Below, piece after piece: positions 26,967 to 35,222 of a stretch of DNA of 64,000 bases; the first letter of the stretch is position 1, and each line of letters starts with the position of its first letter. The notes below the pieces were generated by a model. The model did not search any database and had not been told where the DNA came from. It worked only from the letters and a program-made list of their open reading frames with translations. Position numbers and translations under genes: made by a program. The stretch covers positions 124,001-188,000 of the forward strand of contig JACQAM010000003.1 of NCBI GenBank assembly GCA_016194975.1. The letters are read 5' to 3'. Origin of the DNA: Bacteroidota bacterium (GTDB lineage Bacteria; Bacteroidota; Bacteroidia; Palsa-965).

Positions 26967-26983
26967 ACCATTTATCAAATGGT
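26967..26983. promoter_or_regulatory. Inverted repeat ACCATTT-ATC-AAATGGT
   Basis: A perfect 7-bp inverted repeat with a 3-nt centre in the divergent XRE/PAS gene interval, 46 nt upstream of the PAS gene start. It is a candidate operator for the XRE protein or another dimeric regulator. Confidence 0.33.
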
Positions 26984-27029
26984 TTGTTTTTGAAAGCACT
27001 GACCGGAACTGACATCTTAATGACGATTT

Positions 27030-27674
27030 GTGGATAAACTTTCTTCACTAGAAATTCTTAAAAATCTTCGCGCACTGGACCGTGCGGTAGATTCCAGCAT
27101 GATCTGTTCGATCACTGACATTAACGGGATCATCATTTACGCGAATGAACTTTTCTGCAGCACCACCAAATTCACGAGGGAAGAACTCATCGGGAAAGAT
27201 CACAATATCCTGAACTCCGGTTTTCATCCCCCGGAATTTTTTATCGAAATGTGGAATTCACTCCGGAGTGGGAAGATCTGGCACGGAGAGATCCGAAACA
27301 GGGCGAAGGATGGAAGTTTTTTCTGGGTAGATACGATGATCATCCCCGTGGTTGACCACAGTGGTTCTATAGCAAGGTTTTTATTTCTTCGCCAACTCAT
27401 CAACGATAAAAAGCAAATGGAAATGGAACGCGAACAATACCTGCGTTCGCTGGAAGACATGATCACCATGATCTCGCATCGCGTGCGTGCACCCATCTCC
27501 ACCATTAAAGGATTAGTAAGCGATTATCTAAAGAATATGCATCAACTGAGTCCGAAGGAACAGGAAAAAATCTTCTCCTACCTGAAAAATGCTTCCGATG
27601 ATCTTGAACAATTCACGCAGGAACTTATGAACGTGCTGCACGAGCAACTCCGTGAAAAAAAAACAGGGTACTGA
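27030..27674 (+). CDS. PAS domain protein with isolated DHp (HisKA-like) domain
   Basis: A 214-residue protein with an N-terminal PAS domain (about residues 18-120, SSMICSITDINGIIIYANELFC, GSFFWVDTMIIPV) and a C-terminal DHp-like helical pair carrying an H-box, MISHRVRAPISTIKG (H150). There is no HATPase_c domain, so it cannot phosphorylate itself by the usual route. It may be a phosphotransfer or dimerisation partner, or a decoy. GTG 27030 is used because the nearby upstream ATG runs into a stop after six codons. A similar truncated DHp occurs in 59952-60596. Confidence 0.8.
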   Translation: MDKLSSLEILKNLRALDRAVDSSMICSITDINGIIIYANELFCSTTKFTREELIGKDHNILNSGFHPPEFFIEMWNSLRSGKIWHGEIRNRAKDGSFFWVDTMIIPVVDHSGSIARFLFLRQLINDKKQMEMEREQYLRSLEDMITMISHRVRAPISTIKGLVSDYLKNMHQLSPKEQEKIFSYLKNASDDLEQFTQELMNVLHEQLREKKTGY

Positions 27675-27831
27675 TTACGAATGCTGCGGAAATACACCCG
27701 CCTGCTTGCCCGCGCATACGGGCGGGAATAACGAAGTCGGGCAGGGATCACCGATTGAGAAAAAATTCCGGGAACGAAATATTCATCTTATTATTTGAAG
27801 CATTGGAATTATTCTAAGCCGCAGAAGAATT

Positions 27832-28713
27832 TCACTTAGGAATGCTGTCCTTATTCGCGGCTGCGCGCAGGAGACTGTCGCGGTGCAATACTGAATTTGA
27901 AATTGAATCAGCAATGTGCTGCTGCCTCGCATACATTTTCTGCTGCTGTTCCATCTGCGTTATTTTTTTCAGGCTGTCTTCACGCCTTTCCTGCGCGCCG
28001 AGTGTCATTCTTATTCTCACCTGGTTTTCCTGGTCCGAATTTGATTTTGAATTATCGCCCGAAGAAATGGAATGTGCATTGGCAGAAGAAGCGAAAGAAT
28101 TGCCCGGGGAATTTGAATCGGCCGTATTTGTATGTCTGTGATTTTTTCCAGGAGTAAGCGCATCGGAATCTTCATCACTCGGATCGAATTTCCTTTTATT
28201 CGAAGTAGGTTGCGCATACTTATGATTCTTCTTATCGTTCGAAACCAATGAAGCATCATTAGCAGGAAGCGAAGGCTTGTCATTGTTGTGAACTGAATTA
28301 TTTCCGCTGACATTATTTCCATTGGAAGAATTAACTGCATCGTTATTTGCGTTCACGTTACGGGCATCATTATTATTTGTTGTGGTAATGTCACCCGGTT
28401 TTGTTTGACCGGATGGAAGATCCTGTTTTGAAGTAACGCCGGTCCCGGGATCATTGTAATTCCAGCCGGCAAGAGAAGAAACTTTATCGCCGGAAAAATA
28501 TTTTTTTATTTCACCGGAATAAAAAATTGCGGAAATGCCGGCCACCAACAATATTCCCGATAACCACCAGACCCATGCCGAAGGTTTTTTCTGCGTATCA
28601 TCCATCCGCGATTCGATTTTTTTCCAGGCCGAATCAGGCGGGGTTACTTCCTCCTCCGATAATTTCTGTCCGAAGAGCCGGTCAGTTTCATGTGTGTAGT
28701 TTTTTTCTTTCAT
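27832..28713 (-). CDS. Putative anti-sigma factor, membrane anchored
   Basis: A 293-residue single-pass membrane protein. The cytoplasmic N-terminus (TDRLFGQKLSEEEVTPPDSAWKKIESRM) has the PP.SAWKKIE form of Bacteroidota anti-sigma proteins. One transmembrane segment follows (VWWLSGILLVAGISAIFYSG, residues 48-67), then a long Asn/Ser/Asp-rich low-complexity region and a C-terminal coiled-coil with RREDSLKKITQMEQQQKMYARQ. Its start overlaps the end of the ECF sigma gene by 4 nt (ATGA), so the pair is translationally coupled. The extracytoplasmic signal is not evident. Confidence 0.78.
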   Translation of the reverse strand: MKEKNYTHETDRLFGQKLSEEEVTPPDSAWKKIESRMDDTQKKPSAWVWWLSGILLVAGISAIFYSGEIKKYFSGDKVSSLAGWNYNDPGTGVTSKQDLPSGQTKPGDITTTNNNDARNVNANNDAVNSSNGNNVSGNNSVHNNDKPSLPANDASLVSNDKKNHKYAQPTSNKRKFDPSDEDSDALTPGKNHRHTNTADSNSPGNSFASSANAHSISSGDNSKSNSDQENQVRIRMTLGAQERREDSLKKITQMEQQQKMYARQQHIADSISNSVLHRDSLLRAAANKDSIPK

Positions 28714-29276
28714 CGCGCTGGATTTTCTGTGATTTTTTCTTTCATGATCTTACGCAGCATTTCCTGGAGGAAACCGCGTGCTTTTGACAACTGGCTTTTT
28801 GATGTTCCTTCACTGATGCCAAGCATCTCCCCGATCTCTTTGTGCGAATAACCTTCGATCGCAAAGAGATTGAACACGACGCGGTAACCTTCGGGAAGTG
28901 TGTTGAGCATTTTCTTCAGTTCTTTTGCATTTATTTCATCAGCAGTGTTAGAATAACTTTCAGGATGATAATTGGAAGAAAGATCATCAATGTCGCGGAA
29001 ATCGGGTTCCCGTTTTTTCGTGCGCAGGTGCATGAGCGCTGTATTCACGATCACACGCCTTATCCATCCTTCGAGCGAACCATCGCGGCGGAACGAATGA
29101 ATACTTTTGAAAACCGTGACGAAACCTTCCTGCAACACATCTTCCGCTTCTTCACGATTACGGCAATACCTTAAACATAAAGCAAACATTTTTCCTGAGT
29201 GTTTTTTGTATAACATCTCCTGGAATTCGCGTTTGCCCGAAATACATCCTTCCAGAATGTGATCATCGGTTGCCAA
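28710..29276 (-). CDS. ECF-type RNA polymerase sigma factor
   Basis: A 188-residue sigma-70 family protein with region 2 (YKKHSGKMFALCLRYCRNREEAEDVLQEGFVTVFKSIHSF) and region 4 (LNTLPEGYRVVFNLFAIEGYSHKEIGEMLGISEGTSKSQLSKARGFL). The linker and HTH are full length. The start is TTG at 29274-29276; no ATG or GTG stays in frame upstream, and a rare start may limit expression. It is co-transcribed and coupled with the putative anti-sigma gene. Confidence 0.93.
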   Translation of the reverse strand: MATDDHILEGCISGKREFQEMLYKKHSGKMFALCLRYCRNREEAEDVLQEGFVTVFKSIHSFRRDGSLEGWIRRVIVNTALMHLRTKKREPDFRDIDDLSSNYHPESYSNTADEINAKELKKMLNTLPEGYRVVFNLFAIEGYSHKEIGEMLGISEGTSKSQLSKARGFLQEMLRKIMKEKITENPAR

Positions 29277-29364
29277 GTCGGATAGCTTCTTCTACTACTA
29301 AAGATGCGAAATAAGAGTGAAAAGTTGCCTGTAAATCTGAGATTTGTTACTGGTCATTAGAGAA

Positions 29365-29426
29365 TGGTCATTTGTTGTTTGTCATTAGTGACTTGTTTAA
29401 ATATTAACACCAATGACAAATGACCA
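29365..29426. repeat. Inverted repeat TGGTCATTTGT / ACAAATGACCA
   Basis: Two perfect 11-bp arms (29365-29375 and 29416-29426) surround a 40-nt spacer that itself repeats TTTGTCATT and GTCATTAGTGAC. The region lies between the Prc and ECF sigma genes and is built of degenerate GTCATT words, similar to other word-repeat intergenic segments here. Confidence 0.45.
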
Positions 29427-29431
29427 AAGAC

Positions 29432-31570
29432 TCATTTCATATCGCGGATCACATTCGCTCCTTCGCTGATGTACGGATCTTTTTTCATTTTATCGATCGC
29501 ATCATTCTTGCGCGCCATTTTTGCCGTATCGCCGGCCAGCGCTGCTTTATCCACATCGAGCATGTACACATTCAATCCTTTGATCGGATCTTCGAGCGGT
29601 TTGAATTTTTTATTCGCCTCCTCCATCGCCTGTCGCGACGCCTGATAATCGGGAAGATAAAGTGACTTGAGTGTATTGTCTTTCTCTCCCTTCAACTGAT
29701 CCGATTTTTCTTTGATGAGCGTGAATTCGGGGCTCGCGGCCACGCGGGAAGAACTGTTATTTTTCAGTTTGTTGTAATCGGGTTCTTTTTTCCACATCAT
29801 GTAGATCGCCGGAGGAATCTGGTCCCAGTCGAGCGGGTAGTCGAGATCTTTTTCTCCCTGTTCATCATAATCATAATAACCGGGAAGACGAATGTCGGGA
29901 GTAACGCCGCGCAGTTGAGTAGATCCTCCATTCACGCGATAGAATTTCTGGATCGTTACTTTCAATGAACCGAGTGGCATGAGATTTTCACTTCCTTTTG
30001 CCAGCCCGCGATCAAGATCATAGAAATTCTGCACCGTTCCTTTTCCGAATGAAGAAGAGGAAGAACCAATGATCACGCCGCGATGATAATCCTGTATTGC
30101 TGCAGCAAGAATTTCAGAAGCCGATGCACTGTTGTCATTGATGAGCACTACGAGTGGCCCATCATAAACTATTTTTCCTTTATCAGGATCATCGTAAGGA
30201 GTAACGCCCTGGTCGCGCGATTTTACCTGCACAACCGGTCCGTCGGGAATGAAAAGCCCCATCATCTTGATCACTTCGGAAAGTGAACCACCGCCATTGT
30301 CACGCAGATCAAGAATTACACCGGTAACTTTTGCATCTTCCAGTTTCAGCAATTCTGCTTTCACATCATCGGAACACTGGTGGCCGGCGCTTTTGTCTTT
30401 TGTAAAATCGGCATAGAAAGAAGGAAGCCGGATGTAGCCGATCTTTTTTCCCTGGTCGATGATCATACTCTGCGCAAAAGTTTCATCGAGAATCACCACA
30501 TCGCGCACCAGTGGAATGACGACAATGGATCCGTCCGGTTTTTTCACAGTGAGCCGCACTTCAGTTCCTTTTTTTCCGCGAATGAGTTTCACCGCCTGAT
30601 CCACGCGCATGCCGCTGATGTCAACAGGATCTTTATCGCCTTGCGCAACTTTCAGAATGAGATCATTCACTTTCAGTTCTCCTTCTTTCCAGCAAGGACT
30701 TCCGGTAACTATGCTCGTGACTTTAATGTAACCGTCTTTTTCCTGGAGCGTTGCACCTATTCCTTCGAGTTGGCCCGACATGCTGATGTCGAAATCATCT
30801 TTCGCAGCGGGAGCAAAAAATTCCGTGTGCGGATCGAAAACACCGACAACGACATTGAGATAAACCGACATGCGGTCATCGCGATCCACTTTATCGAGGC
30901 GATCGAAAATATCGTTCTCTGTTTTCAGAAGATTATTGCGCGATTCACGTTCCATTGTTGAATCGGCTTTCGGAGTAAAATCTTTTTTCCCGTCGGCGAT
31001 ATTTTTATCCTGTTCTTTTTTTGAATCGACGAAGCGAACCATCACCTGGTACTTGAGATATTTTCTCCACGCTTCTTTCATATCATTCTGATCTTTCGGA
31101 AAACCGGATTTGTCGGGATCGAGTTCTACATTTTCTTTGGCTGTAAAATCAAAAGGACGGGAAAGAATGTCAGTGTAGTAAGTGCGGTCATCTTTCACGC
31201 GCTGTTTTACAATATCGATTTCGCGATTGAAAAAATCGAACGTCTCACTCTTCACCTCATCATCAATGTCGCTGTAATATTTATTCTTCATCTCATCAAT
31301 ATCACTTTGCAGGAATATTTTTTTGCTGTAATCGGTGCGCTTGATGTACGTGTCGAAAACTTTGTGTGAATAATCGTCGTTGATCGCTACGGGGTTGTAG
31401 TGAAATGTTTCCAGCACTTTCATCGAGATATCGAGAATGGCTTTTTCTTTCGGTGAATTTATTTCATCAGCAGGTTTGAAAGCATTCGCACAACGCGTAC
31501 CGAGAAAAGTATATGCTGCAAGGCCGAGAACGACCGGGACTGCGAAAATGACTACACGGAACTTTTTCAT
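29432..31570 (-). CDS. prc: Carboxy-terminal processing protease (Prc/Tsp, S41)
   Basis: Periplasmic protease that degrades or trims proteins from a hydrophobic C-terminus. The 712-residue protein has an N-terminal signal/anchor (VVIFAVPVVLGLAAYTFLG), a Tsp N-terminal domain, a PDZ domain (MSGQLEGIGATLQEKDGYIKVTSIVTGSPCWKEG), and the S41 catalytic core. The catalytic Ser is in NDNSASASEILAAAIQDYHRG and the Lys in SSSFGKGTVQ. A C-terminal DUF3340-type tail follows. Length and domain order match Prc of Bacteroidota. A TAATTTCG box is upstream at 31593-31600. Confidence 0.95.
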   Translation of the reverse strand: MKKFRVVIFAVPVVLGLAAYTFLGTRCANAFKPADEINSPKEKAILDISMKVLETFHYNPVAINDDYSHKVFDTYIKRTDYSKKIFLQSDIDEMKNKYYSDIDDEVKSETFDFFNREIDIVKQRVKDDRTYYTDILSRPFDFTAKENVELDPDKSGFPKDQNDMKEAWRKYLKYQVMVRFVDSKKEQDKNIADGKKDFTPKADSTMERESRNNLLKTENDIFDRLDKVDRDDRMSVYLNVVVGVFDPHTEFFAPAAKDDFDISMSGQLEGIGATLQEKDGYIKVTSIVTGSPCWKEGELKVNDLILKVAQGDKDPVDISGMRVDQAVKLIRGKKGTEVRLTVKKPDGSIVVIPLVRDVVILDETFAQSMIIDQGKKIGYIRLPSFYADFTKDKSAGHQCSDDVKAELLKLEDAKVTGVILDLRDNGGGSLSEVIKMMGLFIPDGPVVQVKSRDQGVTPYDDPDKGKIVYDGPLVVLINDNSASASEILAAAIQDYHRGVIIGSSSSSFGKGTVQNFYDLDRGLAKGSENLMPLGSLKVTIQKFYRVNGGSTQLRGVTPDIRLPGYYDYDEQGEKDLDYPLDWDQIPPAIYMMWKKEPDYNKLKNNSSSRVAASPEFTLIKEKSDQLKGEKDNTLKSLYLPDYQASRQAMEEANKKFKPLEDPIKGLNVYMLDVDKAALAGDTAKMARKNDAIDKMKKDPYISEGANVIRDMK

Positions 31571-31592
31571 GAAATTGTTTATTGTATAACAA

Positions 31593-31600
31593 CGAAATTA
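31593..31600 (-). promoter_or_regulatory. Putative -7 box TAATTTCG upstream of prc
   Basis: On the minus strand TAATTTCG is a TAnnTTyG variant 22 nt before the prc start codon. No -33 match seen. Confidence 0.3.
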
Positions 31601-31854
31601 CTCAAAAAGCGTGCTGTTTTTTCTTAAGTTCTGTTAAGCCGCCAATGGAGTTGATAAGTGGTAATTATCGGATGTAATTGAACAAAAACTATTGATGCAG
31701 TATTCTGCTGAAAGCATTCTTTCCCAAATAATGATTGGTACACGAAAAATAATATTGCCACTCTTGCCCTCCTGCTCATTGGCTTTTGCTTCGGCAGGCG
31801 GGGATTCCCACAGATTACGCACAGATTATTTTCAATGCTGCTGCCGCCTTCTGC

Positions 31855-32367
31855 TTACTGCATGATCTCTTCTATCCGCGCAAGTGTTGACACATCACTC
31901 CAGTCAGCCGCGCCGATCTCTGAGAACGCCACGTGCCCGTGTTTGTCAATGATGTAAGTGGTAGGATACGTATTGATATTCAGTTCATGAAATTTTTTCT
32001 GCGAGATGAGATATTGAAAATGATAATCGTGTTGTGCAGAAAAGTTTTTGATCTTCGCCGGATCCTCTTCTGAAACGGTAATAAAAATAATTTTTGAAGA
32101 ATCGAGTTGCATGCGCGCCGCTTCTATAGTGGGCAATTCTTCCACGCATGGGCCGCACCAGGTTTCCCAGAAATTCACGAAGACTGTTTTTCCCTTAAAG
32201 GCGCTCAGCTTCACCGGTGTGCCATCGAGGGTTTTGAATTCCATATCTGTTGTAATGGCCGGTGGAACCCGATACTTGAACCAGAGATAAACCAATAGAA
32301 TTCCACCGAGAGCAAAGAAGGTGACGTTGATCCAGAATTTCCGATCGATCTTTATTTTATTGAACAC
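31855..32367 (-). CDS. TlpA/ResA-like membrane-anchored thioredoxin
   Basis: A 170-residue protein with a single N-terminal membrane anchor (INVTFFALGGILLVYLWF, residues 13-30) and a periplasmic TlpA-like thioredoxin fold. The redox motif is WETWCGPC (C71/C74), and the cis-Pro loop is NTYPTTYIIDKHGH. This family reduces disulfides in apocytochromes or other exported proteins. GTG 32367 is the only plausible start in frame. It lies 26 nt downstream of the fused E1 gene on the same strand, so the two may share a transcript, but no functional link is known. Confidence 0.88.
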   Translation of the reverse strand: MFNKIKIDRKFWINVTFFALGGILLVYLWFKYRVPPAITTDMEFKTLDGTPVKLSAFKGKTVFVNFWETWCGPCVEELPTIEAARMQLDSSKIIFITVSEEDPAKIKNFSAQHDYHFQYLISQKKFHELNINTYPTTYIIDKHGHVAFSEIGAADWSDVSTLARIEEIMQ

Positions 32368-32393
32368 AGAGAAAATTTTAGAGAATAATTTTT

Positions 32394-34478
32394 TTAATAC
32401 GCAAGGATCTTTTCAATCGCCGCAGAAACTTTTTCTTCATTCGGAAGCATCGTGTGTTCGAGTATAGAATTAAGCGGAATAGCGGGAAGATTTTCGGCGC
32501 CCACAAGTTCCACAGGAGCATCGAGCGATTCGAAACAGAATTTAGAAATTCTTCCTGCGAGCGCCTGCGCGAAACTATTGTTGTAGGATTCTTCTGTCAA
32601 TACCAGGCAACGTGAATGTTTGCGCACGGAATTGAAAACCGTTTCTTCATCAAGCGGAACAAGTGTACGCAGATCGACGATCTCGATTTTTCCCGGAAAA
32701 TTCTTCGAAGCATTCTTAGCCCAGTAAACGCCCATTCCGTAAGTGATGATCGTGAGTGTGGAATTTTTTTCCGAAGCAGAAACTTCCTGTACCATTCTCG
32801 CTTTTCCGAATGGAATAATGTATTCTTCGTCGGGCTCAATCGTTTTCGCTTCTTCTGTTCCTTTTATTTTGGACCAATAAAGTCCTTTGTGTTCCAACAC
32901 AACCACCGGGTTCGGATCATAGAACGCCGCTTTCAAAAGTCCTTTCAGGTCGGCGCCGGTAGAAGGATAAGCAATTTTAATTCCGCGGATATTGCACAGA
33001 ACAGATTCAACGGAAGAACTGTGATAAGGCCCGCCGCTTCCGTACGCGCCTATGGGCACACGTATCACGCAATTCACCGGCCATTTTCCATTCGACAGAT
33101 AATTCGATCGACTCACTTCCGTAAAAAGCTGATTCAATCCCGGCCAGATATAATCTGCGAACTGAACTTCTACAATGGGTTTGCATCCTGTTGCCGACAT
33201 TCCCACTGTAGAACCAATGATGAACGCTTCCTGTATCGGCGTATTGAAAACACGATTGTCTCCGAATTTTTGCGCAAGTGTTGCTGCTTCACGGAAAACT
33301 CCGCCCAATCTTCCGCCCACATCCTGTCCGTACAGCAATGCTTCCGGGTGTTTGGCAAGAATTTCCTGCACAGCGAAAAGTGCGCAATCCACCATCACTG
33401 TTTTTTCTTTTCCTGCCGGTTCACGCACACCTTTTTCTTCTGTCACCGGTGTTGGAGCAAAATCAAAATTGAAAAGATCTTCGGGACGCGGATCTTCTGC
33501 TGCCAATGCGCGATCATAATCTTCAGCAACTTTTTTTTCTGCTTTTAATTTTATTTCATCAAGATCTTTTGCATCAAGCCCGGCAACTATAAGTTGATTT
33601 CTCAGTTTGGGAAAAGGATCGCGCCGTGCAGCTTCATCGAGATCATTGCGGTACCATTCTTTTCTCACGCCTGATGTATGATGATTCAGCAATGGAACTC
33701 GTGCGTGAATAAGAAACGGCCGACGCTCTTTGCGCATGACCGCGATCACATCGCGCAAGGTTTCATACGAGCGCATGAAATCTGTTCCGTCAATGGTTTT
33801 TGTTTCGAGCCCTTTGAATCCGCGCGCGTATTCGCTCGCATCCATGGCGCGCGTTTCTTTCGCGGTAGCAGAAATATCCCATTCATTATCCTGCACAATG
33901 TAGAGTATCGGTAATTTTTTCAGCACCGCCATCTGGAAAGCTTCGGCCACCTCTCCTTCGGTAATGCACGCATCCCCGAGCGAGCACGCGATGATGGGAT
34001 TTTCTCCTTTGAAATCTTCGGCGATCTTTTGTTCTTCAAGATATTTCAATCCCATCGCAACACCTGTACTCGGAATGGCCTGCATTCCTGTAGCGGAACT
34101 CTGCATTGGAATTTTCGGTTTATCATCACGGCGCAATGCAGGATGCGAATAATAAGTTCTTCCACCGGAAAAAGGATCGTCGCGTTTCGCCATTAATTGC
34201 AGCATCAACTCATACGGTTCCATTCCTATTCCGAGAAGAATACTGTCGTCACGATAATACGCAGAAAGAAAATCCTGTTTTTTCAGTTGCAATCCAAGAG
34301 CGAGCTGAATGGCTTCATGTCCGCGTGAAGTAGCGTGTACATATTTTGCGGTTACTTCTTTGTGCGCTTCATAAATTTCGGTCATTGCTTTTGCGGTACA
34401 CATAAGCTCGAAAGCTTTCAGCGCTACAGATACCGGCACAGCTGCTTTTGCACGTTGTTCACTCACGGGAGAGGCCAT
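32394..34478 (-). CDS. Fused E1 alpha/beta 2-oxoacid dehydrogenase (2-oxoisovalerate type)
   Basis: Thiamine-diphosphate E1 of a branched-chain 2-oxoacid dehydrogenase complex. The 694-residue protein joins an E1-alpha-like half (residues about 1-330, with ACSLGDACITEGEVAEAFQMA and VQDNEWDIS for TPP/Mg binding) to an E1-beta-like half (about 355-694, YGQDVGGRLGGVFREA, GKWPVNCVIRVPIGAYGSGGPYHS). The TPP motif has GDA instead of GDG, which is found in this fused family. No E2 or E3 gene is adjacent. Whether it prefers branched-chain or other 2-oxoacids is inferred from the family. Confidence 0.9.
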   Translation of the reverse strand: MASPVSEQRAKAAVPVSVALKAFELMCTAKAMTEIYEAHKEVTAKYVHATSRGHEAIQLALGLQLKKQDFLSAYYRDDSILLGIGMEPYELMLQLMAKRDDPFSGGRTYYSHPALRRDDKPKIPMQSSATGMQAIPSTGVAMGLKYLEEQKIAEDFKGENPIIACSLGDACITEGEVAEAFQMAVLKKLPILYIVQDNEWDISATAKETRAMDASEYARGFKGLETKTIDGTDFMRSYETLRDVIAVMRKERRPFLIHARVPLLNHHTSGVRKEWYRNDLDEAARRDPFPKLRNQLIVAGLDAKDLDEIKLKAEKKVAEDYDRALAAEDPRPEDLFNFDFAPTPVTEEKGVREPAGKEKTVMVDCALFAVQEILAKHPEALLYGQDVGGRLGGVFREAATLAQKFGDNRVFNTPIQEAFIIGSTVGMSATGCKPIVEVQFADYIWPGLNQLFTEVSRSNYLSNGKWPVNCVIRVPIGAYGSGGPYHSSSVESVLCNIRGIKIAYPSTGADLKGLLKAAFYDPNPVVVLEHKGLYWSKIKGTEEAKTIEPDEEYIIPFGKARMVQEVSASEKNSTLTIITYGMGVYWAKNASKNFPGKIEIVDLRTLVPLDEETVFNSVRKHSRCLVLTEESYNNSFAQALAGRISKFCFESLDAPVELVGAENLPAIPLNSILEHTMLPNEEKVSAAIEKILAY

Positions 34479-34511
34479 CTTTTAAAAGGAAAAAAAAATT
34501 GAGGTGGAAAA

Positions 34512-34519
34512 CGAAGATA
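34512..34519 (-). promoter_or_regulatory. Putative -7 box TATCTTCG upstream of fused E1
   Basis: On the minus strand TATCTTCG (TAnnTTyG variant) lies 33 nt before the E1 start codon. Confidence 0.28.
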
Positions 34520-34643
34520 CAAAGTAATGTGGTAATGTGCCAATATTACAACTCCAGGGAAACCATTACCACATCAGCACATTTCCTCATTAGCAATATT
34601 CCCCTGTTACCCAATCGTGTTCTTATATTGAAGGCATATTAGC

Positions 34644-35222
34644 ATGAAAGAACAAAATCCCACCTATCAGCTTCTGTCCGGAAGAAGTGAAGCGTCTGTA
34701 AAAACTATTTACGAGCGTTACGGGAAAAAACTTTTCTTATTCGCGAAGCATAAATGGAAAATGAATGAGGACGACTCGTGGGACGTTGTGTACAAAACGC
34801 TCTATCGTGTGATCGATACTTATCCCGGTTACAAATTTGCTTCCGAAGAAAAATTCTCGGCATTTGTCTTCACTATTTTCATCAATTATCTGAGGAATTT
34901 TTACCGTGACAGGAAAAATCTTCCCGGAGAAATAACAGAGCTGGATGAGAATTTTTCTGAAGCGGTGATCGAAAGCGAAACGAGTATTTCTCCGGTCCTG
35001 CATCTCCTCGTGTGCGAGCTTGATCAACTCGAAGACTGGGAGAGAATCCTGCTGCTGATGCGGAGCCAGGATGTTCCGTATGCGGAGATCGCAAAATTCA
35101 TTGACAAACCGGAAGAACAATTGAAAGTTTACTATCAACGGCTGAAGAAAAAACTTTCGGAAAAATTAATCGGAAAAATCTACACTTCTAAAACAGGCAC
35201 ACATGGAAACCACGGAAAATAA
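34644..35222 (+). CDS. ECF-like RNA polymerase sigma factor
   Basis: A 192-residue sigma-70 family protein. Region 2 is recognisable (ASVKTIYERYGKKLFLFAKHKWKMNEDDSWDVVYKTLYRVIDTY) and region 4 is degenerate but has the HTH spacing (LEDWERILLLMRSQDVPYAEIAKFIDKPEEQLKVYYQRLKKKLSEKL). The last 20 nt overlap the start of the next gene, so the two are translationally coupled. By position the partner at 35203-36720 should be its regulator. Confidence 0.85.
   Translation: MKEQNPTYQLLSGRSEASVKTIYERYGKKLFLFAKHKWKMNEDDSWDVVYKTLYRVIDTYPGYKFASEEKFSAFVFTIFINYLRNFYRDRKNLPGEITELDENFSEAVIESETSISPVLHLLVCELDQLEDWERILLLMRSQDVPYAEIAKFIDKPEEQLKVYYQRLKKKLSEKLIGKIYTSKTGTHGNHGK

Noticed and set aside
31634-31822. 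Minus-strand 62-residue frame between prc and the TlpA-like gene
   Set aside because: No family resemblance and no usable start context; the 284-bp gap contains a CACAGATTA word repeat instead.
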